The notes under the pieces were generated by a model. It was not told the origin of the DNA. It saw only the letters and a program-made list of their open reading frames with translations, and made no database searches. 64,000 nt of DNA. Origin: JAMXLO01 sp963812075 (GTDB taxonomy: Bacteria; Pseudomonadota; Alphaproteobacteria; Acetobacterales; Acetobacteraceae). Position numbers and translations under genes: made by a program. Positions 26,036-35,706 of the stretch are shown piece after piece (the first letter of the stretch is position 1; each line of letters opens with the position of its first letter). The DNA lies in NCBI GenBank assembly GCA_963812075.1, contig CAWETN010000010.1, positions 682,001-746,000 of the forward strand, written 5' to 3'.

Positions 26036-26608
26036 TTATGGCAGTGCTCCTTGGCTGACGCGGATCGCGGTGGCCGAAGCGGCGTGCTGCGGCACCGGCA
26101 GGAAGACCCAGGCAGGCGGCGGCTGGGTGGCGAGCATCGCGGCGCAGCGTGCCGGCCGGCGGGCGAAGGCGAAGCGGTGCGCGGCGCGGCTGGCGAAGGC
26201 GCGGTGGTTGTAGCCGGGCCGCGGCAGCACGGCGATCGGCACGCGGTGCACGAACTCCAGCCAGCGCCGCCAGCGCGGCAGCTGCTCCATGATGTCGGCG
26301 CCCATCAACCAGACGAAGTGCACGCGCGGGAACCGGCACAGCAGCCGGCGCAGCGTATCGATCGTGTAGCGCGTGCCGAACACCGCCTCGATCGCGCTGG
26401 CGATGATGCGGCGTCCGTCGGCGATGCGGCGCGCCGATGCCAGGCGCCAGGCGAACGGCGCCATGCCGCACTGCGGCTTCAGCACGTTGCCGGGCGAGAC
26501 CAGCAGCCAAACCTGATCCAGCCCAAGGCGCCGGCGTGCCAGCGCGATGATGTGGCGATGGCCTTCATGCGCCGGATTGAACGAACCGCCGAGCAGGCCG
26601 ACGCGCAT
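26036..26608 (-). CDS. nadD: Nicotinate-nucleotide adenylyltransferase
   Basis: Adenylates nicotinate mononucleotide to deamido-NAD in NAD synthesis. The nucleotidyltransferase motif GGSFNPAHEGHRHI is at residue 7, followed by LLVSPGNVLKPQ, HFVWLMGADIMEQ and the C-terminal SATAIRVS, matching the family's ISSTxIR. Length 190 residues. The ATG at 26608 is used; family members often have a short N-terminal extension and the frame is open further up. It lies 44 bp after proA on the same strand and overlaps the open frame of rsfS. Confidence 0.9.
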   Translation of the reverse strand: MRVGLLGGSFNPAHEGHRHIIALARRRLGLDQVWLLVSPGNVLKPQCGMAPFAWRLASARRIADGRRIIASAIEAVFGTRYTIDTLRRLLCRFPRVHFVWLMGADIMEQLPRWRRWLEFVHRVPIAVLPRPGYNHRAFASRAAHRFAFARRPARCAAMLATQPPPAWVFLPVPQHAASATAIRVSQGALP

Positions 26609-26652
26609 GCGCCGACGGTCGCCGAAGCGCGGGATCGGCTCGTGCCAGGCGT

Positions 26653-27912
26653 TCAGGGACGCACCTGCCCGGTCCCGGTCACCAGGTAGCGGTAGGTGGT
26701 CAGCTGCTCCGGTCCGACCGGGCCGCGCGCATGGATGCGGCCGGTGGCGATGCCGATCTCGGCGCCGAAACCGAACTCGCCGCCGTCGCAGAACTGCGTC
26801 GAGGCGTTCCACAGCGCCACCGCGCTGTCCACGCCGCGCAGGAAGCGCTGCGCCGCATCCGCGTTCTCGGCGACGATCGCGTCGGTGTGCTCCGAGCCGT
26901 GGCGCGCGATGTGCGCGAGCGCCGCATCGACGCCGTCCACCACCGCGACCGACAGGATCGCGTCCAGCCACTCGGTGTCGAAGTCGGCCTCGGTCGCGGG
27001 CGGCAGGTCGGCGACGATGTCGCGCGCCGCGGCATCGGCACGGAAGTCGCAGCCGAGAGCACGCAGGTCGGCGACGATCGCCGGCAGCAGCGACGGCGCG
27101 ATCGCGCGGTCGATCAGCAGCGTCTCGGTGGCGCCGCAGATGCCGGTGCGGCGCATCTTCGCGTTGGCGACGATGCGGCGGGCCATCGCCGGATCGGCGG
27201 AGGCGTGGACGTAGGTGTGGCAGAGCCCCTCGGCATGCGCGAGCACCGGCACGCGCGCCTCGCGCTGCACGCGTTCGACCAGCGACTTTCCGCCGCGCGG
27301 TACGATCAGGTCGAGCAGGCCGGCGGCGGCGAGCATCGCCGCGACATAGGCGCGGTCGGCGTTCGGGGCGATCTGCACGCAGGCGGCCGGCATTCCCACG
27401 CTGCGCAGTCCGGCCACCAGCGCGCCGTTGATCGCGGCGGCGCTGCGCACGCTTTCCGAGCCGCCGCGCAGGATCACCGCGTTGCCCGACTTCAGGCAGA
27501 TGCCGGCGGCATCGGCGCCGACATTGGGGCGGCTCTCGTAGATCATGCCGATCACGCCGATCGGCGTGGCGACGCGCTGGATGCGCAGCCCGTTCGGCCG
27601 CGTCCAGTCGGCCAGCGTACGGTCGAGCGGATCGGGCAGCCGCGCGATGTCGTCCAGCCCGTTGGCCATTGCCTCGACGCGTGCCTCGGTCAGCGCCAGC
27701 CGGTCGCGGAACGCGGCGGTCCCGGTGCAGGCGTCGAGGTCGCCGGCGTTGGCCGCCAGGATCGCCGCGGTGTGCGAGCGAAGCGACCCGGCCATCGCAT
27801 GCAGCGCCGCATTCCGGTCAGCATCGGAGGCGCGCGCCAGCACGTGCGAGGCGGCGCGGGCGTCCTTCGCGGCACGCTGCAGATGCTGGGTGGCGTCGGT
27901 CTCGATGTGCAT
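26653..27912 (-). CDS. proA: Gamma-glutamyl phosphate reductase
   Basis: Second enzyme of proline synthesis: NADPH-dependent reduction of gamma-glutamyl phosphate to glutamate semialdehyde. The 419-residue product has IGMIYESRPNVGADAAGICL, NAVILRGGSE, the catalytic Cys in MRRTGICGATETLL, and GEFGFGAEIGIATGRIHARG near the end. ATG 27912 is preceded by AGGAAC. It is 43 bp after proB, the usual order, in the rplU-rpmA-obgE-proB-proA-nadD-rsfS run. Confidence 0.95.
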   Translation of the reverse strand: MHIETDATQHLQRAAKDARAASHVLARASDADRNAALHAMAGSLRSHTAAILAANAGDLDACTGTAAFRDRLALTEARVEAMANGLDDIARLPDPLDRTLADWTRPNGLRIQRVATPIGVIGMIYESRPNVGADAAGICLKSGNAVILRGGSESVRSAAAINGALVAGLRSVGMPAACVQIAPNADRAYVAAMLAAAGLLDLIVPRGGKSLVERVQREARVPVLAHAEGLCHTYVHASADPAMARRIVANAKMRRTGICGATETLLIDRAIAPSLLPAIVADLRALGCDFRADAAARDIVADLPPATEADFDTEWLDAILSVAVVDGVDAALAHIARHGSEHTDAIVAENADAAQRFLRGVDSAVALWNASTQFCDGGEFGFGAEIGIATGRIHARGPVGPEQLTTYRYLVTGTGQVRP

Positions 27913-27955
27913 CGCGGGACGTTCCTCTTGGCGCAGTCTGCCGCTGCGGGATGGC

Positions 27956-29071
27956 TCAAAGCAAGACAAGGTCGTCGCGATGGATCATCTCGTCGCGCCC
28001 GCGCCAGCCGAGGATGGCCTCGATCTGGTCCGAGCGGTGTCCGACGATGCGTTCCGCATCGGCACTGGCGTAGGCGGAGAGGCCGCGCGCCAACGCCTTG
28101 CCGGCGAGGTCGCGCACCACGACCGGGTCGCCGCGCTGGAACGTGCCCTCGATGCTGTGCACGCCGGCTGGCAGCAGCGACCGTCCGCCGGCGAGTGCGC
28201 GGGCGGCGCCGGCGTCCACCACCATCGCGCCGAGCGGGGCGAGCGCGCCGGCGATCCAGCGCTTGCGGGCTGAACGACCTTCCGGGGCGGCGAGGAACCA
28301 GGTGCAGCGTGCGCCCTTCTCCAGTGCGGCGAGCGGGCGCTCCACGTGACCCTGCGCGATCGCCATCGCGCAGCCTGCCTGGGTGGCGATGCGCGCGGCG
28401 ACCAGCTTGGTGCGCATGCCGCCGGACGAATAGCCAGGCGGCGGCTCGCCGCCCATCGCCTCGATCGCGGGCGTAACCACCTGCACGATGGGGATGTGTT
28501 CGGCGGCGGGGTCGCGGCGCGGGTCGGCGGTGTAGAGGCCGTCGATGTCCGACAGCAGGATCAGCTGGTCGGCCTCGGTCATCTCGGCGACGCGTGCGGC
28601 GAGGCGGTCGTTGTCGCCGAAGCGGATCTCGGTGGTGGCGACGGTGTCGTTCTCATTGATCACCGGGATGCAACCCAGGCCGAGCAGCGTGCTGAGTGTG
28701 GCGCGCGCATTCAGATAGCGGCGGCGGTCCTCGGTGTCGTCCAGCGTCAGCAGCAGCTGCGCGGCGGTGAGGCCCTTGGCCGACAGCGCCTCGGACCATG
28801 CCTGGGCCAGGCGGATCTGGCCGACCGCGGCGGCGGCCTGCTGCTCCTCCAGCCGCAGCCGCCGCGCGTGCAGCGCCAAGGAGCGGCGGGCGAGCGCGAT
28901 GGCGCCCGACGAGACGACGATCACATCGGCTCCCCGCGTGCGCAGTGAGGCGATGTCGGCGGCGACGCCGTCCAGCCAGGCGGTGCGGGGCGCGGCGGCG
29001 GCGTGGTCCACCACCAGAGCACTGCCGATCTTCACCACCACGCGCCGGGCGGCGGCGAGGGAAGGGGTCAC
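27956..29071 (-). CDS. proB: Glutamate 5-kinase with PUA domain
   Basis: Phosphorylates glutamate at the start of proline synthesis; normally feedback-inhibited by proline. The amino-acid kinase domain has VVVKIGSALVV, DVIVVSSGAIAL, VINENDTVATTEIRFGDND and GGMRTKLVAARIATQAGC. From about residue 280 the PUA domain follows (GRSLLPAGVHSIEGTFQRGD). The 371-residue length is normal. The ATG overlaps the obgE stop by 4 bp, so translation is coupled. Confidence 0.95.
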   Translation of the reverse strand: MTPSLAAARRVVVKIGSALVVDHAAAAPRTAWLDGVAADIASLRTRGADVIVVSSGAIALARRSLALHARRLRLEEQQAAAAVGQIRLAQAWSEALSAKGLTAAQLLLTLDDTEDRRRYLNARATLSTLLGLGCIPVINENDTVATTEIRFGDNDRLAARVAEMTEADQLILLSDIDGLYTADPRRDPAAEHIPIVQVVTPAIEAMGGEPPPGYSSGGMRTKLVAARIATQAGCAMAIAQGHVERPLAALEKGARCTWFLAAPEGRSARKRWIAGALAPLGAMVVDAGAARALAGGRSLLPAGVHSIEGTFQRGDPVVVRDLAGKALARGLSAYASADAERIVGHRSDQIEAILGWRGRDEMIHRDDLVLL

Positions 29072-30153
29072 GCCAAGATCTCCCTCCCCTGCGTGCCGGG
29101 GGAGGGTTGGGAACGGAGAGGCTCATGCGGCACCTCCGCCTCCCTGGCCCTCGTTCGCTCCGCGGGGGAGGGAATTGTCTGCTGCAACGCCCGCAGCACC
29201 TCGGGCACGCCCTGACCGGTGACGCCGGACAGCAGCATCACCCGCCCGCCGGACGCCTTCGCCAGCGCCGATCGCCGCGCCGCCGCCTCGCGCGGGGTCA
29301 TCGCATCGGCCTTGTTCAGGCCGATGATCTCCGGCTTGTCCGCCAGTCCGCCGCCATAGGCCGCCAATTCCTCGCGAACGGTGCGCCAGGCGCGCACCAC
29401 ATCGCCGGCGGCGCCGTCCACCAGATGCAGCAGCACGGCGCAGCGTTCGACATGGCCCAGGAACCGCGTGCCAAGGCCGGTCCCCTCGTGGGCGCCCTCG
29501 ATCAGGCCGGGGATGTCGGCCAGCACGAACTCCTCGGTGGCCGACAGCCGGACCACGCCAAGCTGCGGATGCAGCGTGGTGAACGGATAGTCGGCGATCT
29601 TCGGGCGCGCCGCGGACACCGCGGCGAGGAAGGTGGACTTGCCGGCGTTCGGCAGCCCCACCAGCCCGGCATCGGCGATCAGCTTGAGCCGCAGCCAGAC
29701 CGCGCGCTCCTCGCCCGGCCAGCCCTTGTCGGCGCGGCGCGGCGCGCGATTGGTCGAGGACTTGTAGTGCGCGTTGCCGAACCCGCCGTCGCCGCCGCGC
29801 AGCAGCACCACGCGCTGCCCCGGCGCATCGAGATCGGCCAGCAAGGTCGCGCGGTCGTCGGCCAGCAACTGGGTGCCGACCGGCACCTTGATCACCACGT
29901 CGGGCGCGCCCGCCCCGGTGCGGTCGGAGCCGGCGCCGTTGCCGCCCTTCTTCGCACGGAAATGCTGCGTGTAGCGGAAGTCGATCAGTGTGTTCAGGTT
30001 GGCCACCGCCTCGAACACGACGTCGCCGCCCTTGCCGCCGTTGCCGCCGTCCGGGCCGCCGAATTCGATGAACTTCTCCCGGCGGAAGGCGATCACGCCG
30101 TCGCCGCCATCGCCGGAGCGCAGGTGGATCTTGGCTTCGTCGAGGAACTTCAT
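29068..30153 (-). CDS. obgE: GTPase ObgE/CgtA
   Basis: Essential GTPase that binds the 50S subunit and links ribosome assembly to growth and (p)ppGpp. The glycine-rich Obg fold fills residues 1-158 (IHLRSGDGGDGVIAFRREKF, GGPDGGNGGKGGDVVF). The G domain follows: GLPNAGKST, DYPFTTLHPQLG, VLADIPGLIEGAHEG, IGLNKADA. The C-terminus is short and Pro/Arg-rich, without the long acidic OCT domain. The ATG at 30153 begins exactly at the fold. Upstream lies a REP-like palindrome and then rpmA. Confidence 0.95.
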   Translation of the reverse strand: MKFLDEAKIHLRSGDGGDGVIAFRREKFIEFGGPDGGNGGKGGDVVFEAVANLNTLIDFRYTQHFRAKKGGNGAGSDRTGAGAPDVVIKVPVGTQLLADDRATLLADLDAPGQRVVLLRGGDGGFGNAHYKSSTNRAPRRADKGWPGEERAVWLRLKLIADAGLVGLPNAGKSTFLAAVSAARPKIADYPFTTLHPQLGVVRLSATEEFVLADIPGLIEGAHEGTGLGTRFLGHVERCAVLLHLVDGAAGDVVRAWRTVREELAAYGGGLADKPEIIGLNKADAMTPREAAARRSALAKASGGRVMLLSGVTGQGVPEVLRALQQTIPSPAERTRAREAEVPHEPLRSQPSPGTQGREILA

Positions 30154-30165
30154 CGGTCGCTCCAG

Positions 30166-30213
30166 ATGGCCGGCACGGGCCGGCCATGACGCTGAGGGGC
30201 GGGCTTTGCCCGC
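30166..30213. repeat. REP-like double palindrome between rpmA and obgE
   Basis: Two palindromes in a row: one centred on GGCCGGCACGGGCCGGCC followed by ATGAC, and GCGGGCTTTGCCCGC. The same pair of motifs, in the reverse order, occurs at 34501-34608, which suggests a dispersed intergenic repeat family. Confidence 0.55.
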
Positions 30214-30224
30214 AGCCATGACAG

Positions 30225-30254
30225 AAAACGGGGGCCGGCTGACGCCGACCCCCG
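30225..30254 (-). terminator. Intrinsic terminator after rpmA
   Basis: On the minus strand an 11-bp stem (CGGGGGTCGGC with its partner, one mismatch, TCAG-type loop) is followed by TTTT. It lies 28 bp after the rpmA stop and would end or attenuate the rplU-rpmA transcript before obgE. Confidence 0.65.
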
Positions 30255-30281
30255 CTCGATACGCAATCGGGTTCCGGCGCG

Positions 30282-30551
30282 TTATTCGGCGGCGGCCGGC
30301 AGCGGTGCGACGGAGACATGCACGCGGTCATCCGACCGGCGCCTGAACTCCACCTTGCCGTCGACCAGCGCGAAGATCGTGTGGTCGCGACCGAGGCCCA
30401 CATTGGTCCCCGGCTTCCACTTGGTGCCGCGCTGACGGAGGATGATGTTGCCGGCCACGACCGCCTCGCCGCCGAACTTCTTGATGCCCAGGCGCCTGCC
30501 TTCGGTATCGCGGCCGTTGCGTGAGGAGCCGCCTGCCTTCTTGTGTGCCAT
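30282..30551 (-). CDS. rpmA: 50S ribosomal protein L27
   Basis: Ribosomal protein near the peptidyl-transferase centre. The 89 residues begin MAHKKAGGSSRNGRDTEGRR and contain GNIILRQRGTKWKPGTNVG, both standard. The N-terminus starts directly with the functional AHKK tail. It is 6 bp after rplU. Confidence 0.98.
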   Translation of the reverse strand: MAHKKAGGSSRNGRDTEGRRLGIKKFGGEAVVAGNIILRQRGTKWKPGTNVGLGRDHTIFALVDGKVEFRRRSDDRVHVSVAPLPAAAE

Positions 30552-30557
30552 GCGCCG

Positions 30558-31157
30558 CTACTCCTTGGTCTCTACCTTGGTCGGATCCTCGCCGTAGACG
30601 ACGGCCTCATTCTCCGCCGCGTCCTCGGCCGCGGCATCGACGCCCAGGGGTTCGGCGGTCAGGCCGTGCAGGTGTTCCGGCGCGGCCGTGGAGCCGCTCG
30701 AGGTGCCGTGGGTCTCGCCCGACGGCAGCGGCGGATGGTCGGTTTCGACCAGCGCCGGGTCCACGCCGGATATCTCCGCAAGGCCCTCCACGGCATCCAT
30801 CGCTGCCGCATCAGGCTCGGCCGAGGCTGCCGCCAGCGCCTGGCCGTGCTGGCTGAAGCCGGCGATGCGCAGCACGGTGACGTGCTGGCGGTGGCCGTTG
30901 CGCCGGCGGCTGTTCTGCCGGCGGCGCTTCTTGAAGATGATGATCTTGTCCAGCCGATCCTGCGCCACCACGGTCGCGGTGACCGAGGCGCCGGCCACGG
31001 TGGGCGCGCCAAGCGTCAGCCCGGCGTCGCTGCCAAGCGCCAGCACGTCGGTGAAGGTCACGGTGGCGCCGGGCTCGGCCTCCAGCTTCTCCACCTTCAG
31101 CACCGCATTCGGCGTCACCCGGTACTGCTTCCCGCCGGTGCGGATCACTGCGAACAT
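30558..31157 (-). CDS. rplU: 50S ribosomal protein L21 with long acidic C-terminal extension
   Basis: The first 100 residues are ordinary L21: MFAVIRTGGKQYRVTPNAVL at the start and IIIFKKRRRQNSRRRNGHRQ at 72-91. The usual protein ends near 103. This one continues to 199 residues with an Ala/Glu/Asp-rich, low-complexity tail (for instance AAAEDAAENEAVVYGEDPT). Such tails are seen on L21 in some alphaproteobacteria and are likely disordered. First gene of the minus-strand block; spacing to rpmA is 6 bp. Confidence 0.95.
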   Translation of the reverse strand: MFAVIRTGGKQYRVTPNAVLKVEKLEAEPGATVTFTDVLALGSDAGLTLGAPTVAGASVTATVVAQDRLDKIIIFKKRRRQNSRRRNGHRQHVTVLRIAGFSQHGQALAAASAEPDAAAMDAVEGLAEISGVDPALVETDHPPLPSGETHGTSSGSTAAPEHLHGLTAEPLGVDAAAEDAAENEAVVYGEDPTKVETKE

Positions 31158-31239
31158 CGCACGGTTTCCCAAATGAACGCGGGCCGCCAGGAAGCCCGGC
31201 GGCCGGAGGGGCGGCGTTATAGCCGGCAGGGCGCGGCTG

Positions 31240-31773
31240 TCAACGAGAACCCTCCTGGTACGGGCGCTCCGGGACGCGCCCCAGTTCGACCATGTGCAGC
31301 AGCCAGTTGCGGCCGGCACCCTCGTCGAAATGCGATTGCAGCAGCAGGCGGCAATTGTGGTCGACGAGGTGGCGCAGCGTGGTCTCCAGATCCTGCGTCG
31401 CCCCGTCCACCAGCTTGGCGCGATCCTCGGCGCTCAGCTTCGCCACCTCCGGCAGGTGGTCGCGCACATAGGCGGCGCCGCCCCGGTTCACCGCGGCGTC
31501 GGTGAAGATGCCGATGACCTGCTGCAGCGTCGGTATCTCGCTGTCGTCCAGGCTGCACTGCATCAGGGCCGGCAGCACGGAACCCGGCGTCAGGCCCTGC
31601 TCGTAGGCCGGGTCCTCGTTCGGATTGTCGGCAGGCAGCTGCATGATCAGCTTATCGAGGCAGTCCCAGCACTGTGGCCGTATCGGATCGGCGCGGGCGG
31701 TGGGCGCCCCCAGCGCCAGCATCGCGATGGCGATGCCCAGGCGGAGCGGAGCAGGCATGGGGATGCGTGGCAT
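31240..31773 (-). CDS. Secreted hypothetical protein
   Basis: Unrecognised 177-residue protein. It has a signal peptide (MPRIPMPAPLRLGIAIAMLA, cut probably after TARA) and a mature part that starts with DPIRPQCWDCLDKLIMQLP, a Cys-x2-Cys pair, and is otherwise helical and acidic (SLDDSEIPTLQQVIGIFTDA, VDGATQDLETTLRHLVDHN). A third Cys occurs in QCSLDD and a fourth in HNCRL, so disulfides in the periplasm are possible. It is just upstream of rplU on the same strand and divergent from an aldo/keto reductase gene. No function assigned. Confidence 0.65.
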   Translation of the reverse strand: MPRIPMPAPLRLGIAIAMLALGAPTARADPIRPQCWDCLDKLIMQLPADNPNEDPAYEQGLTPGSVLPALMQCSLDDSEIPTLQQVIGIFTDAAVNRGGAAYVRDHLPEVAKLSAEDRAKLVDGATQDLETTLRHLVDHNCRLLLQSHFDEGAGRNWLLHMVELGRVPERPYQEGSR

Positions 31774-31830
31774 GGTTCCAGCGTGGCAGACTGGGCGTGC
31801 GATCCCTTTGTGACAACAGGACCTGCCCGC

Positions 31831-32799
31831 ATGCGACAGCACCCGTTCGGTCATCTGGCGCCGGTTTCCACCCTGACCCTGGGCGGTGGCGGCCTCGGCA
31901 TGCTGTGGGGAGCGACCACATTCGAGGAATGCGTCGCCACCGTGCACGCAGCGGTGCATGCCGGCATCACCTTGCTCGACCTCGCGCCGCGCTATGGCGA
32001 CGGCAAGGCGGAAGAGGTTGTCGGCGAGGCATTCGCCGGCCGGCTGCCGACGGGCGTGCGGGTCACCAGCAAGTGCAACCTGGGCAATCCGCCGGCCGGC
32101 GAGATCGAGGCGATCCTGCGGCGCTCGATCGAGGACAGCCTGCGCCGGCTGCGGCTGGCGCGGCTCGACCTGTTCTTCCTGCACTCCAACGTCGTGCCGG
32201 ACGCGGACTTCGCCGCCGGATGGGGCGAGGCCGGTGCGCGCATGACGCCGTACCCGGTGTTCATCGCCGATGTACGCCCGGTGTTCGAGAAGCTGGTCGC
32301 CGAAGGGCTGATCGGCGCCTGGGGGCTGACCGGCATCGGCCACCCCGACACGATCATCCGGCTGCTGGGCGAGCGCCCGGCACCGGCCGCGGTGCAGTGC
32401 ATCGCCAACCTGCTGAACTCGCCGGGCGGGCTGAAGTTCTTCCACGGCCCCGCCAAGCCGCGCGCGGTGATGGCAGCGGCACGGGCGAACGGTGTCGGCG
32501 TCATGGGGATCCGCGCGGTGCAGGCGGGGGCGCTCACCGCGGCGATCGACCGGCCGCTTGCCGACGACCATCCGGAAGTCCGCGACTACCACCGCGCCGC
32601 CGGTTTCCGTCGCCTGTGCGCCGAACTGGACGAGAGCCCGGCGATCATCGCGCACCGCTACGCGCTGTCGCTCGACATCGACACGCTGGTGCTGGGCGTG
32701 AAGAACCGTGCCGAACTTGCCGACTGCGTGGCGGCAGCCGATGCGGGACCGCTGCCGGCGGAACTGCTGGCGCGCATCGACGCGTCGGTCGCCGCCTGA
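31831..32799 (+). CDS. Aldo/keto reductase
   Basis: A 322-residue NADPH-dependent aldo/keto reductase, TIM-barrel fold. Typical segments are GGGGLGMLWGATTFEECVAT, GITLLDLAPRYGDGKAEEVV (catalytic Asp and Tyr), VRVTSKCNLG (catalytic Lys), LARLDLFFLHSN (His) and IDTLVLGVKNRAEL. The ATG at 31831 starts one residue before a conserved-looking N-terminus. Substrate unknown. It precedes the TPP enzyme by 67 bp. Confidence 0.85.
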   Translation: MRQHPFGHLAPVSTLTLGGGGLGMLWGATTFEECVATVHAAVHAGITLLDLAPRYGDGKAEEVVGEAFAGRLPTGVRVTSKCNLGNPPAGEIEAILRRSIEDSLRRLRLARLDLFFLHSNVVPDADFAAGWGEAGARMTPYPVFIADVRPVFEKLVAEGLIGAWGLTGIGHPDTIIRLLGERPAPAAVQCIANLLNSPGGLKFFHGPAKPRAVMAAARANGVGVMGIRAVQAGALTAAIDRPLADDHPEVRDYHRAAGFRRLCAELDESPAIIAHRYALSLDIDTLVLGVKNRAELADCVAAADAGPLPAELLARIDASVAA

Positions 32800-32866
32800 G
32801 ATTGCCACCGGCTCGGCCGGGTCCTACGGTGCGCGCCATCACCCAGGGACATAGGGAACGAGCGAG

Positions 32867-34492
32867 ATGAAGGTTGGCGAAGCTGTTGCTGAAATCATGA
32901 AGCGCGAGGGGATCGAGATTCTCTGCGGTTATCCCGTCAACCATCTGCTGGAATACGCTGCGGCCGCCGACATCCGGCCCATCATCGTGCGCCAGGAGCG
33001 CATCGGCCTGCACATGGCGGACGCGATCTCGCGCGTGACGTCGGGCAGGAAGATCGGCGCCTTCTGCATGCAGCACGGGCCGGGCAGCGAGAACGCCTAT
33101 GGCGGCGTCGCCCAGGCCTACAGCGAATCCGTGCCGCTGCTGGTGATCCCGCAAGGCTACCCGCGGCGCATTGCCGGTATCGACCCGAACTACAGCGCCT
33201 CGCGCGAGATGCGCGGCGTGTCGAAGATCTCTGAGCACGTGATCGTGCCCGGGGAAATCGCCAACGCCCTGCGGCGCGCCTTCAACAATCTGCGCAACGG
33301 CCGCAGCGGACCCGCGATCGTGGAAATTCCCACCGACATCTGGAACGAGGAGATCGGCAATCTCGACTACACGCCGGTCCAGCACGTGCGCTATGCCCCT
33401 GATCCAGCCGATGTGCGCAAGGCGGCGGCCGCCATCCTCGCGGCCAAGCGGCCGGTGATCTATGCCGGCACCGGTGTCCATTGGGCGGAGGCCTGGCCGC
33501 AGCTGCGCCAGTTCGCCGAACTGCTCGGCGCCCCGGTGACCACCAGCCTTGGCGGCAAGAGCTCGTTCCCCGAGAACCATCCGCTGTCACTCGGCTCCGG
33601 CGGCAACGCCGTGCCGAAGACGGTGCACCACTTCGTCGCCAACGCCGACCTGATCATCGGCATCGGCTGCTCGTTCACCGAAACCAATTTCGGCATCAAG
33701 TTCCCGAAGGGGAAGACGTTCATCCACGCCACGCTGGATCCGAACCACCTCAACAAGGACGTGGTCAGCTCGATTGGCCTGGTGGGCGATGCCGCGCTGA
33801 CGCTCGATGCGCTGATCGGCGAGCTGAAGCAGAGCATCAAGGCGAACCGCGACCCGAGCGCCGTGGTGGCCGAGATCACCAGCGTGCGCGAAGAGTGGAT
33901 GGCGCAGTGGAAGCCGCTGCTCAACTCGAACGAGGCGCCGATCAGCCCGTATCGCGTGATCTGGGAGCTGATGGGTGCCACCGATCCGAAGAACACCATC
34001 ATCACCCATGATGCCGGCAGCCCGCGCGACCAGATCTCGCCGTTCTGGGTCTCCACCGAGCCGATGTCCTATATCGGCTGGGGCAAGACCACGCAGCTGG
34101 GCATGGGGCTTGGCCTGGCGATGGGGGCCAAGCTGGCGAGGCCGGACAAGCTCTGCATCAACTTCTGGGGCGATGCGGCGATCGGCTTCACCGGCATGGA
34201 CTTCGAGACCGCGGCGCGCGAGCGTATCCCCATCCTGTCGTGCCTGATGAACAACTTCTCCATGGCGATCGAGCTGAAGGTCATGCCGGTGTCGACCGAG
34301 AAGTACCGCTCCACCGACATCTCCGGCAACTACGCCGACATGGCGAAGGCGTTCGGGGGCTATGGCGAGCGCGTCACAGATCCCGGCCAGATCAAGGCGG
34401 CGATCCAGCGCGGCATCGAGCAGACGCAGGCGGGCAAGCCGGCACTGCTGGAATTCATCACCGCGAAGGAGACGCGGGTTTCGAAGTTCTAG
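32867..34492 (+). CDS. Thiamine-pyrophosphate-requiring enzyme, acetolactate synthase-like
   Basis: A 541-residue ThDP enzyme of the acetolactate synthase/oxalyl-CoA decarboxylase superfamily. The PYR domain has the catalytic Glu in VRQERIGLHMADA, the central domain has ILAAKRPVIYAGTGVHWAEA, and the PP domain has the ThDP motif from WGDAAIGFTGMDF to CLMNNFS (GDx...NN). The usual ALS-type FAD-binding features are not obvious. No small regulatory subunit is adjacent, so it is probably not IlvB. True substrate unknown. It is preceded by an aldo/keto reductase and followed by an ABC ATPase gene on the same strand. Confidence 0.8.
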   Translation: MKVGEAVAEIMKREGIEILCGYPVNHLLEYAAAADIRPIIVRQERIGLHMADAISRVTSGRKIGAFCMQHGPGSENAYGGVAQAYSESVPLLVIPQGYPRRIAGIDPNYSASREMRGVSKISEHVIVPGEIANALRRAFNNLRNGRSGPAIVEIPTDIWNEEIGNLDYTPVQHVRYAPDPADVRKAAAAILAAKRPVIYAGTGVHWAEAWPQLRQFAELLGAPVTTSLGGKSSFPENHPLSLGSGGNAVPKTVHHFVANADLIIGIGCSFTETNFGIKFPKGKTFIHATLDPNHLNKDVVSSIGLVGDAALTLDALIGELKQSIKANRDPSAVVAEITSVREEWMAQWKPLLNSNEAPISPYRVIWELMGATDPKNTIITHDAGSPRDQISPFWVSTEPMSYIGWGKTTQLGMGLGLAMGAKLARPDKLCINFWGDAAIGFTGMDFETAARERIPILSCLMNNFSMAIELKVMPVSTEKYRSTDISGNYADMAKAFGGYGERVTDPGQIKAAIQRGIEQTQAGKPALLEFITAKETRVSKF

Positions 34493-34500
34493 ATGGCTGT

Positions 34501-34608
34501 GGCGGGCTTGGCCCGCCACTCGTCGCACGCCATGGCCCGTCAGCCACGGCTTTGATGCAACAGCAAGAAGAAAGACGTGGATGGCCGGGCCAAGTCCGGC
34601 CATGACGG
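34501..34608. repeat. REP-like double palindrome
   Basis: GGCGGGCTTGGCCCGCC at 34501-34517 and a second palindrome around GGCCGGGCCAAGTCCGGCC with flanking ATGACGG at 34581-34608. The same motif types occur at 30166-30213. It fills most of the gap between the TPP enzyme and the ABC ATPase. Confidence 0.55.
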
Positions 34609-34626
34609 TAGCGGGTAGGGAGGATC

Positions 34627-35688
<1,062 letters not shown>

Positions 35689-35706
35689 AGCCGCAGGGTT
35701 GCGGCC

